Shown: positions 33,542 through 45,618 of the stretch, piece after piece
Layout: every line of letters begins with the position of its first letter
How positions within the stretch are numbered: the first letter of the stretch is position 1
Assembly: GCA_032716605.1 (NCBI GenBank)
Contig: CM064545.1
Span: 9,084,064 to 9,148,063, forward strand
Direction: 5' to 3'
Source: Paralithodes platypus
Lineage: Eukaryota > Arthropoda > Malacostraca > Decapoda > Lithodidae
DNA length: 64,000 bases
Position numbers and translations under genes: made by a program
The notes under the pieces: model-generated
Databases searched by the model: none
The model's input: the letters and a program-made list of their open reading frames with translations, nothing else
What the model was told of the DNA's origin: nothing

Positions 33542-35396
33542 TGTTACGACCTGGCTCTCGGGTACACAAGGGCTCTCAATCAGGACTCGAATACGGCTCG
33601 CTGCCACAATGGAAACACACGATCCCAACCCCTGAGTACTGCCAGCCGAACAAAAAACATCAATACCCTCCAGAGTTCAATCTGCTATAACGGGGTATAC
33701 AAGAACTCGGTACTAGTGTTCAACAACAGACTAATAAAGAGACAGGAATTATCTAGTCTGGTCAACAATCAAACAATGAAGTAAGAAACAACAACACCAA
33801 AGAATAGTGTTGGCCGAAGCCGAAGCAATCCACCCTTGACTAAGAACTTAAGAAGTCCTCCACCCTCTACTTCGGATCGGCACTATTACGTTACGTTAAT
33901 TAATAGTCCTTAAGCATCGAGCAAGGAATCTTCTGAAAAAAGTTAGATGCTTCTCGGATGCTCGTAAGAAGTACGTATCGGATTTTGAACAGTAATTCAA
34001 TAAGCAAAAACACTGGCAATTAAATACTATTAAAGGTTTAAATTGGCATAAGAATAATTAAAAGAAGATGCAATAGTAAATGGCAAACATTAAAAAGAAG
34101 TACTCCGCAAATGCAACGGCAATAGCCTACTCAGATTGTGCTCGTGGGCCACTAATCACTAAAGTAGCCAAGCGTGCAACACATGAAATCAATAGTGCAT
34201 AAACAATATCATACATAAGGAAAGCTTCAATACTATCCTGTATCTACTAATCGAGTAAAGTCTAGCTGGGGTACTGTGGGCAAAAGGTAGCAGTGACTGA
34301 GCAAAAACGGCTCGTAGCCTAGCGAAGTCCTCACAACTGTTTAAAGTATTACGTTAAAACTAACAAGTGCACTTTGAGAAATCCGGATCCCTTGTATCTG
34401 GTTTTCTCCCGGCTCCTTGACAAAGTAAAAACAAACTGTTAATAAAATACAGGGTGGTTAGGCTCTTGCCCTCACGCACTGTAAATTATTAACTCAACAC
34501 AGTCAGCCGCGAAGACAACCTAGGCTTCACTGAACCGAAACGAGTATGCAGGTTTATCGCTTAACCACTGCATCAAACAACAACTCGTAACACAGAAAAG
34601 CCTTACCCCAGTCTAGCATTACCTAGACTAGCAGAAAACAGGAATAATAATAATAACATACAGGGAAATGCATATACAAGTGCAACAAACATAAATCAAT
34701 CCTATTCTAAGTTAACCCTTCCAAAATAGGCTATCTAATAGGCATGTATCTCGTGAGAACTCAAGCGATAATACGTTGGCTGACTAGCTCTGCACCAACG
34801 GGACCATGGAAGTTAAAAAGGGTAAGGAAAAGAGGAGATAAGAATGTAAGGTAGTAGAGAAAGTTCACATCAGTCAGAAGAATATATATAGTTAGCAAGG
34901 GAAATGAGAAGTCGCTCTGCCTAATGAGTTCTGATCAAAAAATGGCTAGACTTCCCTTTTTATACTCGGCCCTCTAGTGAGCCCAACGTGAACTACTAAG
35001 GACCGCCCACTGACAATCATTACGTAATTTTTCTCTCTCCTCTGGGATAGACAAAGGCTTTCCTAGCACTGAGGGGAGGGGGGGGGGGGGGAGTGCTAGT
35101 GAGTTAGGCCCACCTCCCGCATGGCGCACCCACTGACCCCCAATTGTGGCTGCCTCTCCCATCATTACAAATAAGTTTTACACACAATACTTATAACTAA
35201 TGATATAAAATAGAACTCGTTGACTCAGATGAAAACAAAATACATATTCATATTACTTATAGTACAACGGCTCACATGAACTAAGTTAGGAAACTCTACA
35301 TAGACTACAGCCAAAGTTCCTGCCCTGACGATCCTAGCGAGAGTGGGGCATGACTAGGCGTTCTGTACAGCATGCTCACACTGGACATGCGTCACA
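33542..35396 (-). repeat. Gypsy-A 3' LTR
   Basis: 1855 bp. Read in the element's sense it starts TGTGACGCATGTCC and ends CCAGGTCGTAACA. Only scattered differences and a G-run length difference (near 35076) separate it from the 5' LTR. Confidence 0.9.
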
Positions 35397-35407
35397 CCTC
35401 CCCCAAG
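35397..35407 (-). other. Gypsy-A polypurine tract
   Basis: CTTGGGGGAGG in the sense strand, directly before the 3' LTR. The same place in Gypsy-B reads CTTGGGGGGCC (47419-47429). Such a tract primes plus-strand DNA synthesis in LTR elements. Confidence 0.7.
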
Positions 35408-35887
35408 ATTTTACTTGCTCAACCCTGAGCTAAAATCTGACAAACACAGAACCCCATCAAGCCCCTCACACCCAGCGACCGCATGGCACTAAAACAAGGC
35501 TGAGTTTATCACCAAAACACATCTTATTATTAAAAAAAAAAATCACATTTTATAACTCCTCCCAACAATAGCAAAAAGACACAATATCATGCTCCCAGAG
35601 CGAGCTTACAGCAGCTCAGCCGTTTGATAGTTCGTGGACTACTCAAACTCTATAGGCTATGACAAACTTATACGATTATCTATAACAAAAGAAAGAGTTT
35701 TTATATGATTTTTATATTTTAATATGTTTTTCCCGGCTGCACTATAAGGGCAGCCTAGGTTTTTCTTCTATACCAAACGCTCAACTCCTGCTTTACGACC
35801 CAATACGCTGGGCTACAACCGCGAGCCAACAAGCACCAAGCGCAAAATACTATCCAAACTAAAGCAGGAGGCTACCCGTGTGTCAAT

Positions 35888-38545
35888 CTAACCAGGATCA
35901 TATACCCTTGAACGACCATCTGCAACCACGTTGTCACAACCGGCAATATGGCGTATGTCCAGGTTATATACCAATAACCTTAGTGACCACCTGGTCAGCC
36001 TCATATTCCGATTGTGAAACTGGTCCAAGAACTTGAGAGGGTGATGATCTGGGTAAACTACAACGACCGGACCATAGGCTGGAACATAGACCTCGAAATG
36101 CCCCAGCGCAAGCACAACCGCCAGCAGCTCCTCCTCGACAACAGAGCAGCTCCCCTGGGCCGAATTGTACTTCTCAGAGCAGAAACTAACAGGATGCTCC
36201 AGCCCATCATCGTCCTTTTCCACAAGGACGGCACCAGCCCCCACACCACTAGCCTCCGTTGCTACTTGGAAAGGTAGGCTAAAGTCAGGGGCCCTGAGGA
36301 TCGGGTGAGTGCACAACAGGTGTTTTACTTCCCTAAACACCTTCTCACACTCAGGCGCCCATTTGAACTTCTTATCTTTAGATAACAAATCTGTGAGAGG
36401 TGCCAACACCGTTGAGTAACCTTTTATGAAGCGTCTGTAGTAGCCTATCATACCCAAGAATCTCATAATCTGCTTCTTGGTTGTTGGGTGCGGAAATTTA
36501 TTGATAGCCTGTACCTTGTTCTGAGGAGGGCACACCTGTCCCCTTCCCACTACAAACCCAAGGTACTGCACAGTGGCTTTTACGAAGTCACACTTTGCCA
36601 AATTTACTACCAGACCTGCTTCACTAAGTTTCCGGAACAAGGTCTCAAGGTGCTCACAATGGCTCTCAAAGTCGTCATCATAAATGATTACATCGTCCCA
36701 ATATACGGTGCAATTTGGAATGTCCTTTACAATTTCATTCATCAGGTTCTGAAACGTTGCTGGTGCATTCTTAAGTCCGTCAGGCATAACATTGCACCGG
36801 TAGGTACTCCCGTCCACAACAAAACCACATAGCTCTTTAGCACGCTCGGACAAAGGTACTTGCCAGTAACCTTTTACTAAATCTACTTTAGACAAAAAAC
36901 GAGCATTACCAATTTTGTCAACACTATTGTTACTAAAGGGTGGCCCAATCACAGGAATAGGGTGTAACGGAGCCTTAGGAATAACTTGGTTCGGTTTCCC
37001 GACACGTTGACAAATATCACAGGAGTTTATCCATGACTGCACATGAGACTTCATCCCCGGCCACCAAAACAATTTCCCCAAAGCCGCCACCGTTTTTCTC
37101 ACCCCTAGATGTCCTGCCAGTGGTATGTCATGTGCCAACCCCAGTAGGCTATCCCTGCACTCCCGTGGCACCACCAACTGGTCCACTACTCCGGACCCCT
37201 TTTGCCAACTACGTTTAGGGTCTTGAAAACGCCTATAGAGGATGCCTTCTAAATAAAAAAAATCTCCTGGCTGTGCATCGCCGTCCTCGTCAAGCTCTAC
37301 AGCTCCATTAGCACATGTTGGGAGCTCAGGGTCCTCTAGTTGCAACAGACGTATATCTGAGGGTGCCACGCGATCTAACTGCTCCCGGAGCAATGCATGA
37401 CCTTCCCCGATACTGGGCTGCTCCCTCTGTCTCTCTCGATGTACATAACGTTGCTGTCGTGGAGACTCGTCATGCCCAGCCTCGTCACTCTCGATGACAG
37501 GCCCAGGGGCTACTCCAGAATTAAGTAATGGTGCTAATACTGAATCACCCAGGAGAGCCGCCGAGTCAAAACTCTTAAAACCAACTCCAGCTTTAGCCTC
37601 CTCCTGTTGATCGTTCCTCCGCTGGTCTGAAGACGGAGGACTAGGCTGTGACACTTTAGCTGCCCGAGCTCGGGTGACATCACACGCCATGGGTTGTGTC
37701 TGGCACCGCTCGACCCACTCTTGCTCTTCCCTACTCACGTCGGCCGGCCTCTCGGCAACGACTAAGGGTAGAACCTCAGAAGCGGGCATTGCAAAGTCGT
37801 TGCCTAGAAGAAGGTCGACGCCCTCCACTGGCAGTTTCTCCACAATCCCGACATCCAATTCACGTGCCACACTATCCACCTCCAACTCCAACTGCACCAG
37901 CGGGTATGACCGAGTTGCATTAATACCCTGCACCACTACCACCCGAGCCGCGTTTATAGGGTAGCCAGTCAAGTTTTTCATCAGAGTCTGGGAAGCACCT
38001 GCATCAAGCAAGACCTCTATTTCATGCTTGCGCCCCGCCCACATCACGCAACCCCGCCCTCTATGGTCGCAAAAAACATCCTGAGCAGGGTTCGAGCCTC
38101 CCAGGTGCTTCTGCATTGGCTGTGCCTCAGCCTCTGACGAACTGCCCCGGGCAAACTTAGATGACTTCGGAGACGCACCAATGTTGCAGGCCAAAGACAC
38201 AGCTGCTGTAGGTGGTTTGCTAGGACAGACTCTTGCAAAGTGCCCCTTTTTATGACAATGATAACACTCCAACTCCCCTTTGGGCTTCCCTTGGTACTGG
38301 GAAGGGCCCGGCCCCTTCTTAAATGGGACGGTGCTAGTCTTGTGGTCAGTCTTGGTATCATGGCTCTTGTACTTGTTTGCATAAGGTATATCACTAACTC
38401 GGGGGGGTGGGGCGTCACGCCCCTTGTTACCTGCCTCACTACGCTGGGCAGACCCGCACCCACGAATTAGTGATAGCCGGAGGTCAGCCATCTCAGCTGC
38501 CTCCTGTAGAGTTTTTGGGTTCTTTTCTTTAATAGTTAAAGTCAT
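35888..38545 (-). pseudogene. Gypsy-A gag-pol main frame, integrase core and RT N-terminus deleted
   Basis: The 885-codon frame begins in Gag (MTLTIKEKNPKTLQEAAEMA) and contains the zinc knuckle CYHCHKKGHFARVC near 38250. The protease-like LLDAGASQTL has Ala where DTG is usual. The integrase HHCC finger follows (LAHDIPLAGHLG to CDICQ, about 37125-37015). At about 36928 the text jumps from PVIGPPFS to NNSVDKIGN, joining the start of the integrase core to the RT palm. Compared with Gypsy-B about 1.34 kb is missing, in frame. RT keeps YWDDVIIY near 36690. RNase H has VATEASG in place of ATDASG and YPDHHPL in place of YTDHHPL, so a catalytic Asp is replaced by Glu. The protein cannot integrate DNA. 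Confidence 0.85.
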
Positions 38546-39672
38546 TTCTGAACCAGTACACTTATAAACTGCTCGAGCAGAAACAGCTCAGTCAACTGTT
38601 CTGCCGTCTCAGCTTTCTCAGAACGTGTCCAGTTTTTAAGTGCATCTTTTAAGTCCCGGGCATGTTCAAGAAAGGTCGCCTCCCTAGTCTTTGTAACACC
38701 CTGAAACTTCAATCGATATGTTTCCGGTTGCAACTCATATGCCCGTAGGACAGCTCTCTTCAATTCTGGGTAGTCAATGCAAGACTCTAAAGGCAGTGCA
38801 TCATAAGCCTTCAGACCCTTACCCGTAAGTCTTGAGGAGACTAGAGCTGCCCACTTCTCTTCAGGCCAATTATGCTCCCTACACTTCTTCTCAAAACGAT
38901 TACAAAATTCTGTGACTTCAGTTTCACTAAATACCGGCACCAATTTGACTAATTGGGCCAAGGACTGTTCTCTTACTTGGCCCTCACGGCCCATCCGAGT
39001 CCCTGTCGACTCTGCACGAGTCTTATCTAAATCTAATTTAGCACAATATTTCTCTGAGTCGTACCTAAGCTCAGCCTCATGCCTCCTGGTCTCATCCTCT
39101 TGCCTCCTAACCTCAATCTCATGCCTCCTAGTCTCATTCTCCTGCTTCCTAGCCTCAATCTCCTGCTTCCTAGCCTCAATCTTAGCAAGCTCAAGTCTAA
39201 ATACCATATCTGGAGACAGGCAGGAAGAGGGAGCTGCCACTACTGAAGGAGGGGGGGCAAAAACTGGGGAACCACCATGTGCACCACCCTAGGGCACTCC
39301 AATCTGCCAATTCTCATCCCTCTGTGGGAGAGTGCTAACCTCCGGTAACTGAGTGGACGGCACTGTGGGAGTCGAGTGAGAGGGGATCTGGGGAGGAACC
39401 CCCCCAAATGCCCTCTCCTCCGAAACCCCATGTCGCCCACGCAACACCCAGGAAATCAGCTCCTCCTTGGACATCCCTACTACATTGGAAATGCCCAAAA
39501 CCTTGGCTATCAGGTGCAAGCCACAAACATCCACCCCAGTCAGCCTCTCTGTCACGTGGTACCGCCTACTCACAAAAACTCTAGCATCCTCCTCACTGGT
39601 TACTAACGGCACACCTTCAAATGGCATCTCTCGCTCATCGTCAGTGCTAATGCACGACATACTGAAGTCCAC
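38542..39672 (-). pseudogene. Gypsy-A gag, N-terminal part, stop and frameshift
   Basis: The frame runs from the ATG at 39672 to a TAG at 39289 (127 codons), continues in the same frame after the stop through 39240, and ends at 38542. There a one-base deletion near 38555 (EQF.KCTG in Gypsy-B) shifts it out of the main frame. The middle part is a charged repeat, EARKQEIEARKQENETRR, which should form a coiled coil. The following part (KWAALVSSRLTGKGLKAYDA, RAYELQPETYRLKF) resembles the SCAN-like capsid region of Gypsy-B. Confidence 0.75.
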
Positions 39673-39858
39673 AAAAAAATTCTCGAGACAAAAGTGTTAA
39701 ACTTCCTATGCAAGCACTAATTACTAAATTAACTGGAGTCTCTTAAATGCTTTACTAATTGCCATACAAAAAAAAATATTCTTCAATATGCACGCTAAAA
39801 TACAAACAAACAAATGTTGTACAACTCTGCAAAAATTTATACTGTTCACAAAATCCTA

Positions 39859-39871
39859 AGCAAGGTCGCCA
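39859..39871 (-). other. Gypsy-A primer-binding site
   Basis: In the sense strand ATGGCGACCTTGC starts two bases after the end of the 5' LTR. The same 13 bases occur at 53068-53080 in Gypsy-B. Conservation and position point to a tRNA primer site beginning TGG; I have not assigned the tRNA. Confidence 0.6.
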
Positions 39872-39873
39872 TT

Positions 39874-41736
39874 TGTTACGACCTGGCACTCGGGTACACA
39901 AGGGCTCTCAATCAGGACTCGAATACGGCTCGCTGCCACAACGGAAACACACGATCCCAACCCCTGAGTACTGCCAGCCGAACAAAAAACACCAATACCC
40001 TCCAGAGTTCAATCTGCTATAACGGGTTATACAAGAACTCGGTACTAGTGTTCAACAACAGACTAATAAAGAGACAGGAATTATCTAGTCTGGTCAACAA
40101 TCAAACAATGAAGTAAGAAAAAACAACACCAAAGAATAGTGTTGGCCGAAGCCGAAGTAATCCACCCTTGACTAAGAACTTAAGAAGTCCTCCACCCTCT
40201 ACTTCGGATCGGCACTATTACGTTACGTTAATTAATAGTCCTTAAGCATCGAGCAAGGAATCTTCTGAAAAAAGTTAGATGCTTCTCGGATGCTCGTAAG
40301 AAGTACGTATCGGATTTTGAACAGTAATTCAATAAGCAAAAACACTGGCAATTAAATTCTATTAAAGGTTTAAATTGGCATATGAATAATTAAAAGAAGA
40401 TGCAATAGTAAATGGCAAACATTAAAAAGAAGTACTCCGCAAATGCAACCGCAATAGCCTACTCGGATTGTGCTCGTGGGCCACTAATCACTAAAGTACC
40501 CAAGCGTGCAACACATGAAATCAATAGTGCATAAACAATATCATACATAAGGAAAGCTTCAATACTATTCTGTATCTACTAATCGAGTAAAGTCTAGCTG
40601 GGGTACTGTGGGCAAAAGGTAGCAGTGACTGAGCAAAAACGGCTCGTAGCCTAGTGAAGTCCTCACAACTGTTTAAAGTATTACGTTAAAACTAACAAGT
40701 GCACTTTGAGAAATCCAGATCCCTTGTATCTGGTTTTCTCCCGGCTCCTTGACAAAGTAAAAACAAACTGTTAATAAAATACAGGGTGGTTAGGCTCTTG
40801 CCCTCACGCACTGTAAATTATTAACTCAACACAGTCAGCCGCGAAGACAACCTAGGATTCACTGAACCGAAACGAGTATGCAGGTTTATCGCTTAACCAC
40901 TGCATCAAACAACAACTCGTAACACAGAAAAGCCTTACCCCAGTCTAGCATTACCTAGACTAGCAGAAAACAGGAATAATAATAATAACACACAGGGAAA
41001 TGCATATACAAGTACAACAAACATAAATCAATCCTATTCTAAGTTAACCCCTCCAAAATAGGCTATCTAATAGGCATGTATCTCGTGAGAACTCAAGCGA
41101 TAATACGTTGGCTGACTAGCTCTGCACCAACGGGACCATGGAAGTTAAAAAGGGTAGGGAAAAGAGGAGATAAGAATGTAAGGTAGTAGAGAAAGTTCAC
41201 ATTTGTCAGAAGAATATATATAGTTAGCAAGGGAAATGAGAAGTCGCTCTGCCTAATGAGTTCTGATCAAAAAATGGCTAGACTTCCCTTTTTATACTCG
41301 GCCCTCTAGTGAGCCCAACGTGAACTACTAAGGACCGCCCACTGACAATCATTACGTAATTTTTCTCTCTCCTCTGGGATAGACAAAGGCTTTCCTAGCA
41401 CTGAGGGGAGGGGGGAGGGGGGGAGGGGGGGAGTGCTAGTGAGTTAGGCCCACCTCCCGCATGGCGCACCCACTGACCCCCAATTGTGGCTGCCTCTCCC
41501 ATCATTACAAATAAGTTTTACACACAATACTTATAACTAATGATATAAAATAGAACTCGTTGACTCAGATGAAAACAAAATACATATTCATATTACTTAT
41601 AGTACAACGGCTCACATGAACTAAGTTAGGAAACTCTACATAGACTACAGCCAAAGTTCCTGCCCTGACGATCCTAGCGAGAGTGGGGCATGACTAGGCG
41701 TTCTGTACAGCATGCTCACACTGGACATGCGTCACA
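39874..41736 (-). repeat. Gypsy-A 5' LTR
   Basis: 1863 bp with TG..CA ends in the element's sense. It pairs with 33542-35396, differing at a small number of sites and in the length of a G tract near 41406-41433. It is the presumed promoter of the element. Confidence 0.9.
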
Positions 41737-41740
41737 ACAT

Positions 41741-42557
41741 CATACTTCGCCGGGCCCCAACCTGTGAGAAATAAATTGACTACACTGTTATCTTGGTAAT
41801 GTTGGTAACAGCCTTCCAATAGGGTAACCTCATTAGAGTGAACCATTTCCTGCCAGAACCTGGTGAATGTAAATATTTTAAAGGATAATTAATAATAAGT
41901 AATTTAGAACTATAAGATTACCTTGGCCAAGTTAATTTAGTTATACAAACTTGTATGATTAGATTTAGAGGTACTGTATTAGGTATCATTTTGAAACTTC
42001 CGCGATCCACGGTTTGTAGTGGTAATTTCAACCCCTAGAGATAATGTTTACTAAATCGTTGTGAAACGATATTTATATTAGTATTTATATAGTTAAATGC
42101 TTATTTTTCATTTATAGGATCAAGTGAAGAGGGAATGAACCCTTGGTAACGAATTAGTATATAGTTTATTTAAGAGTCGGAAATTGAAGTTCCGATTAGA
42201 CGCCAGTAAACTTTGAACTGTAAAGACGTGTCCCGTGATCTCTTCCACCACACTCCCCGTGCCAGGCCTGGAGTCCTGACCCATTAACCCTTATCTACTG
42301 CAGCCGGAATCCTCTGAACTACACCAGGACCCTAGTTATAGCCAAGTCATTGATATACATGGCCATTTATACAATGTTTAGTTAGGGTATCCTGAGAGAT
42401 AGGCTACCATGGATTAAGACTAGGTTACTATAAACAACCCTCATCTGCTCCTATAGTTCATGCCATAAGGTAGGCTATCTCATACTTTATTTTTGTTTAT
42501 TTTCAATTTTTGATTGGTGTGGTAAGAGATAACTTTTGGCCATATTATCCCCACATT
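41741..42557. other. No gene seen between Gypsy-A and the TA-flanked transposon
   Basis: AT-rich sequence. Its first 35 bases continue the exon-like stretch at 33433-33541. The rest holds no recognizable frame or repeat. Confidence 0.4.
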
Positions 42558-42618
42558 GGATCCCTTACTGCAAAGTTTCATTGTCGTGTCAAGTCCAGAT
42601 CTATTGTAGTCTATGATA
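42558..42618. repeat. Single arm of the hairpin element seen at 63217-63431
   Basis: GGATCCCTTACTGCAAAG..CAAGTCCAGATCTATTGTAGTCTA matches the right arm of the 215-bp hairpin (63376-63431) with several differences. It ends two bases before the TA that flanks the next transposon. It is a half copy. Confidence 0.55.
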
Positions 42619-43049
42619 TACAGGGTGTATTAGAAAGACTGTTACAGACTATGACGAACACATTGTAAAAAGGAAAATGAACATATATTGTTGTATCATA
42701 TTTTCCCAGAAATGTATTATTAATGATATATATATATATATATGTATTTATAAATGTAGCAAAACAGGGTTACGAGTAAAGCACTAAATACTTAATACAT
42801 GATAAACATGCTTACTATGGACTTAACTAAAGGGACAGTATAGGTTTACCTATTCACACATTAGTAATTACGAAATCAAAGTATCATAGTATATGGTGAT
42901 GATATTATGTAGTTAGCAGAAAATAGAAATTATTAGCAACAGATTAGCGTAAACACATGTGAAACATTTGTAACTCTGTTCACGAGGTATAATGCTGATA
43001 CCCAAGTCTGGGTTGGGTATCCGAATGCAGCAGAAGGTAATTCAATCGT

Positions 43050-44168
43050 TTATTATTATTATTAATATTATTATATGAGATGCCGAAGACTCCAACCAGG
43101 GTGCAGAAACACCATCAAGATGAATCCACACAAAACACCCGGAGGCACTGGAGAGAGACTACGGCAACTTAGGAAAAAATAAAAACATATACAGTATACT
43201 GTACTGTACATATACACATAATAAACACAGATAACATATTATGCAGTGGAGGATATCAAGTATAAATATAATACAATAAAATAGAATAAAATAAGTTATA
43301 AATTAGAATTAATGCTGCAAAAAAGCATTAACTCTAGACTTAAAAATGGAGATATTAGCTGAATTGACTAGCTCATTTGGCAACTTATTCCACAAGTCAA
43401 CCATGGCCGGCACAAAACACTGTGAAAACTGTGTAGTAGAAAAATTAACACGGCTCATGGCAAGATCATTAAGATTGCTTGTGAATCTAGTTGCACGAGC
43501 CCGGACATAGGGCCCAGGCAGAACCCCATGTAAGGGATGCTGAGGGTTGTTAAAAACTTTAAATAAAAGACTAAGGGCACCAACTGTACGTCGATGACAC
43601 AGATCAAGAGACAAATGAGGTAGAATAAAACTGATGGAATTTAGCGACCTGTCAAGCAACTTGAAATGGCAGTCAGCTGCTGACAACCAGACAGGTGAGC
43701 AGTACTCGAAATGTGGCAAAATAAAAGCATAAAAAGACTTGATAACTGTGGAATCACAAGCAAATGTTTTATAAACCTTGCGAAGCAGACCAATTTTTGG
43801 GGAAATGGAAGAGGAGAAAGAACGAATATGCTTTTCAAAAGTAAGTTTGGGATCAAGAGTAACTCCTAACAAACGCAGAGTATCCACATTCTCAATTTGC
43901 TCGCCAGAAACTTGTAGATAAGGATGGGGAGGATCCAAGGTACGAGATCTGCTGATGATAATGGAGTGTGTTTTACTAGCATTAAGTTTCATGCCCCAAA
44001 GTTTACACCCTGATGTAATTTTGGCTAAATCCTTATTCAGAGCAGTAGCAATTACGTGTCGATCTATTGGTGATGGAATTGACGCATATAAAGTTGTATC
44101 ATCAGCATAGGAGATTTGTTTATTTTCAAGCTCGGAACACAGGTCAGCATATGAAGCATAGTTCTTGA
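43050..44168 (-). mobile_element. LINE fragment with (TAA)n tail inside the TA-flanked transposon
   Basis: A 5'-truncated LINE on the minus strand. Its 3' UTR runs from 43308 to about 43085 and the tail is an ATT/TAA repeat at about 43050-43072. It lies wholly inside 42621-45036, so it is younger than that transposon. Confidence 0.7.
43309..44168 (-). pseudogene. LINE reverse transcriptase C-terminal half
   Basis: The coding text starts abruptly near 44168, reads YADDTTLYAS (catalytic RT motif, about 44112-44085), and continues in one frame through CKLWGMKLNASKT. After that come LRLLGVTLDPKLTFEKHI, ILPHFEYCSPVWLSAAD and a C-terminal MVDLWNKLPNELV ending at the stop at 43309. The frame is open over 227 codons after the Met at 43992. 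Fingers and most of the palm are missing because of 5' truncation. The clade is Jockey/CR1-like; I cannot be more exact. Confidence 0.75.
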
Positions 44169-45033
44169 TTCATAGATTCATTGGGGGCTGATCGTTCTTA
44201 TGTTGAATGAAATTCACGGAAATTTGTATGTCTCATTATAAAGACTCAGAGATTAAAAATATTGTGTATGATTGATTTCTCAAAACTGTATTACATAATT
44301 TTGTGGGAATGAACATTATTTCAATTAATCTCTTATTACACTGTAATGAACATGTACGGTAGTGATAATTAATTCTGGTCAATTTTGAAGCTTTGAACTG
44401 ATTAAACGAATGTCTGAAATGCAAATACCCAGTAAAAATTAGTAAGGAGATTCAATTCAACCCGAGACCGCTTCGAATAAATGTGTACCTAAATTTATGT
44501 GCACGTCTGTACAATAAATTAAATAACAGGCAAAAACTTTGTAATGCCCACATTGTTTTTGTTTTTTTATCATTCAACATTGCTTTTATTTACTAACATA
44601 GGCCTATGCCATTAATGTCTGCAGACCACTTGAGGATCGTAAATTGCTTTATCCAAAAGACCTTCGGTCTTTCCTATGTTGAAAGGAAAATAAAAAAAAA
44701 TCTGATATTAGCAGAACATAATTTGAGTTGTGAATGGTTTATAAAGGGAACATTACTTACATGTTTTCACCCAGAAAACTAATTATGTTAATAATTCAAC
44801 ATTCCTTGATATAAACTAGGATATTGTGTGTGTGTGTGTGTAGGGGGGGGGGGGGGGAGACCAATGCCAGTATTCGGATTATAGTGCATGCTTGGACGAC
44901 ACTGAATATTTTACTCTATGTCCATTAAATCATTAATGATCAATTGTTTTAATTGTATTATAGAATTAAGTGAACTCGTTTTATAAATCGGTACTTAGCA
45001 CTTGAAGTCTGTAAGCGGTTTTTTTAATACACC

Positions 45034-45036
<3 letters not shown>

Positions 45037-45068
<32 letters not shown>

Positions 45069-45072
45069 AGCC
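45037..45072. repeat. (TA)n microsatellite
   Basis: About 14 TA units directly after the right end of the TA-flanked transposon. Confidence 0.85.
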
Positions 45073-45243
45073 ATTCGAGACCATTGTGAACCTTTAGGCC
45101 ATTCCATTAACAAAACAGATTTTTCAGTAATTTTCAGTTGTTCTGGTGACACCACCCGGTTAATAGCAGAGTCCCTCCTCACTCACCATCTTAAGCCCAC
45201 CTTGGGCACCCACGAATTCTCCTCCAACCTATTATGTTTCTAA
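45073..45243 (+). pseudogene. Penelope-like element, C-terminal end of the GIY-YIG endonuclease (probable)
   Basis: A 57-codon open stretch to the TAA at 45241 reads IRDHCEPLGHSINKTDF, then SGDTTRLIAESLLTHHLKP and TLGTHEFSS. The pattern H..LGH, a short hydrophobic strand, then R..AESLLT...KPTL is what I know from the C-terminus of Penelope-like endonucleases. Everything upstream is cut by the TA microsatellite. A 3' non-coding region with a hammerhead-like motif follows, which fits a Penelope element. The assignment rests on motif memory without a search. Confidence 0.5.
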
Positions 45244-45437
45244 GGTATTGTGTATATTTTAGCCTACAATATCTACACATAGTTCACATATGGTTTAGCT
45301 GTTTCTGTTGTTTGTGTTTGTTCCTATCTCTTTTTTCGCGATTTCTAACTTTTTTTGTTTTTCTAAATTATTATTAAAAATATATTTGCTTTAAATGTCA
45401 ACATAATGTATTAATAAATGTATTTCTTATTGCTTTA

Positions 45438-45475
45438 GGTCTGATGATGACATATGTTAATGTCGAAACGTTACC
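45438..45475 (+). ncRNA. Hammerhead-like motif in a Penelope-type 3' region
   Basis: CTGATGA, then a short self-complementary segment (GACAT..ATGTC), then GAAAC. These are the two conserved core boxes of a hammerhead ribozyme separated by a stem II. An extra T lies between the first box and the stem, and I could not build a convincing stem I. Penelope-like elements are known to carry minimal hammerheads in their terminal repeats, so this is a likely degenerate copy. Confidence 0.35.
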
Positions 45476-45562
45476 GGTACCAGAATTAAGATGTTCGTGT
45501 TTACCTTGGTGTTGCTTGCCCTTATAAGACTCCGCTTCCCCCGAGGAGAATCTATTGCCACT

Positions 45563-45578
45563 ACTATATATACAGTAT

Positions 45579-45616
<38 letters not shown>
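45563..45616. repeat. (TA)n microsatellite, insertion site of Gypsy-B
   Basis: TA repeats with single interruptions, ending exactly at the Gypsy-B LTR. The array resumes at 55579 after the element. Confidence 0.85.

Positions 45617-45618
<2 letters not shown>

Larger units (their letters stand above)
33542..41736 (-). mobile_element. Gypsy-A, complete LTR element with internal deletion
   Basis: An 8.2-kb element on the minus strand, bounded by nearly identical LTRs (33542-35396 and 39874-41736) and a 4-bp duplication ACAT at 33538-33541 and 41737-41740. Primer site and polypurine tract are present. The coding region has lost the integrase core and the RT N-terminus and has a gag stop and a frameshift. 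Near-identity of the LTRs says the insertion is recent, while its coding defects could predate it if it was mobilized in trans. Confidence 0.9.
42621..45036. mobile_element. TA-flanked DNA transposon (mariner-like), degenerate, with a LINE inside
   Basis: The left end CAGGGTGTATTAGAAAGACT follows TA at 42619-42620. The right end read inward is CAGGGTGTATTAAAAAAACC, followed by TA at 45037-45038. The inverted match continues through a TTACAGACT word. TA duplication and CAGGGTGT-type ends suggest the Tc1/mariner superfamily. The sides that remain outside the LINE (42650-43050, 44170-45020) have no transposase frame, so it is nonautonomous or decayed. Confidence 0.55.
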
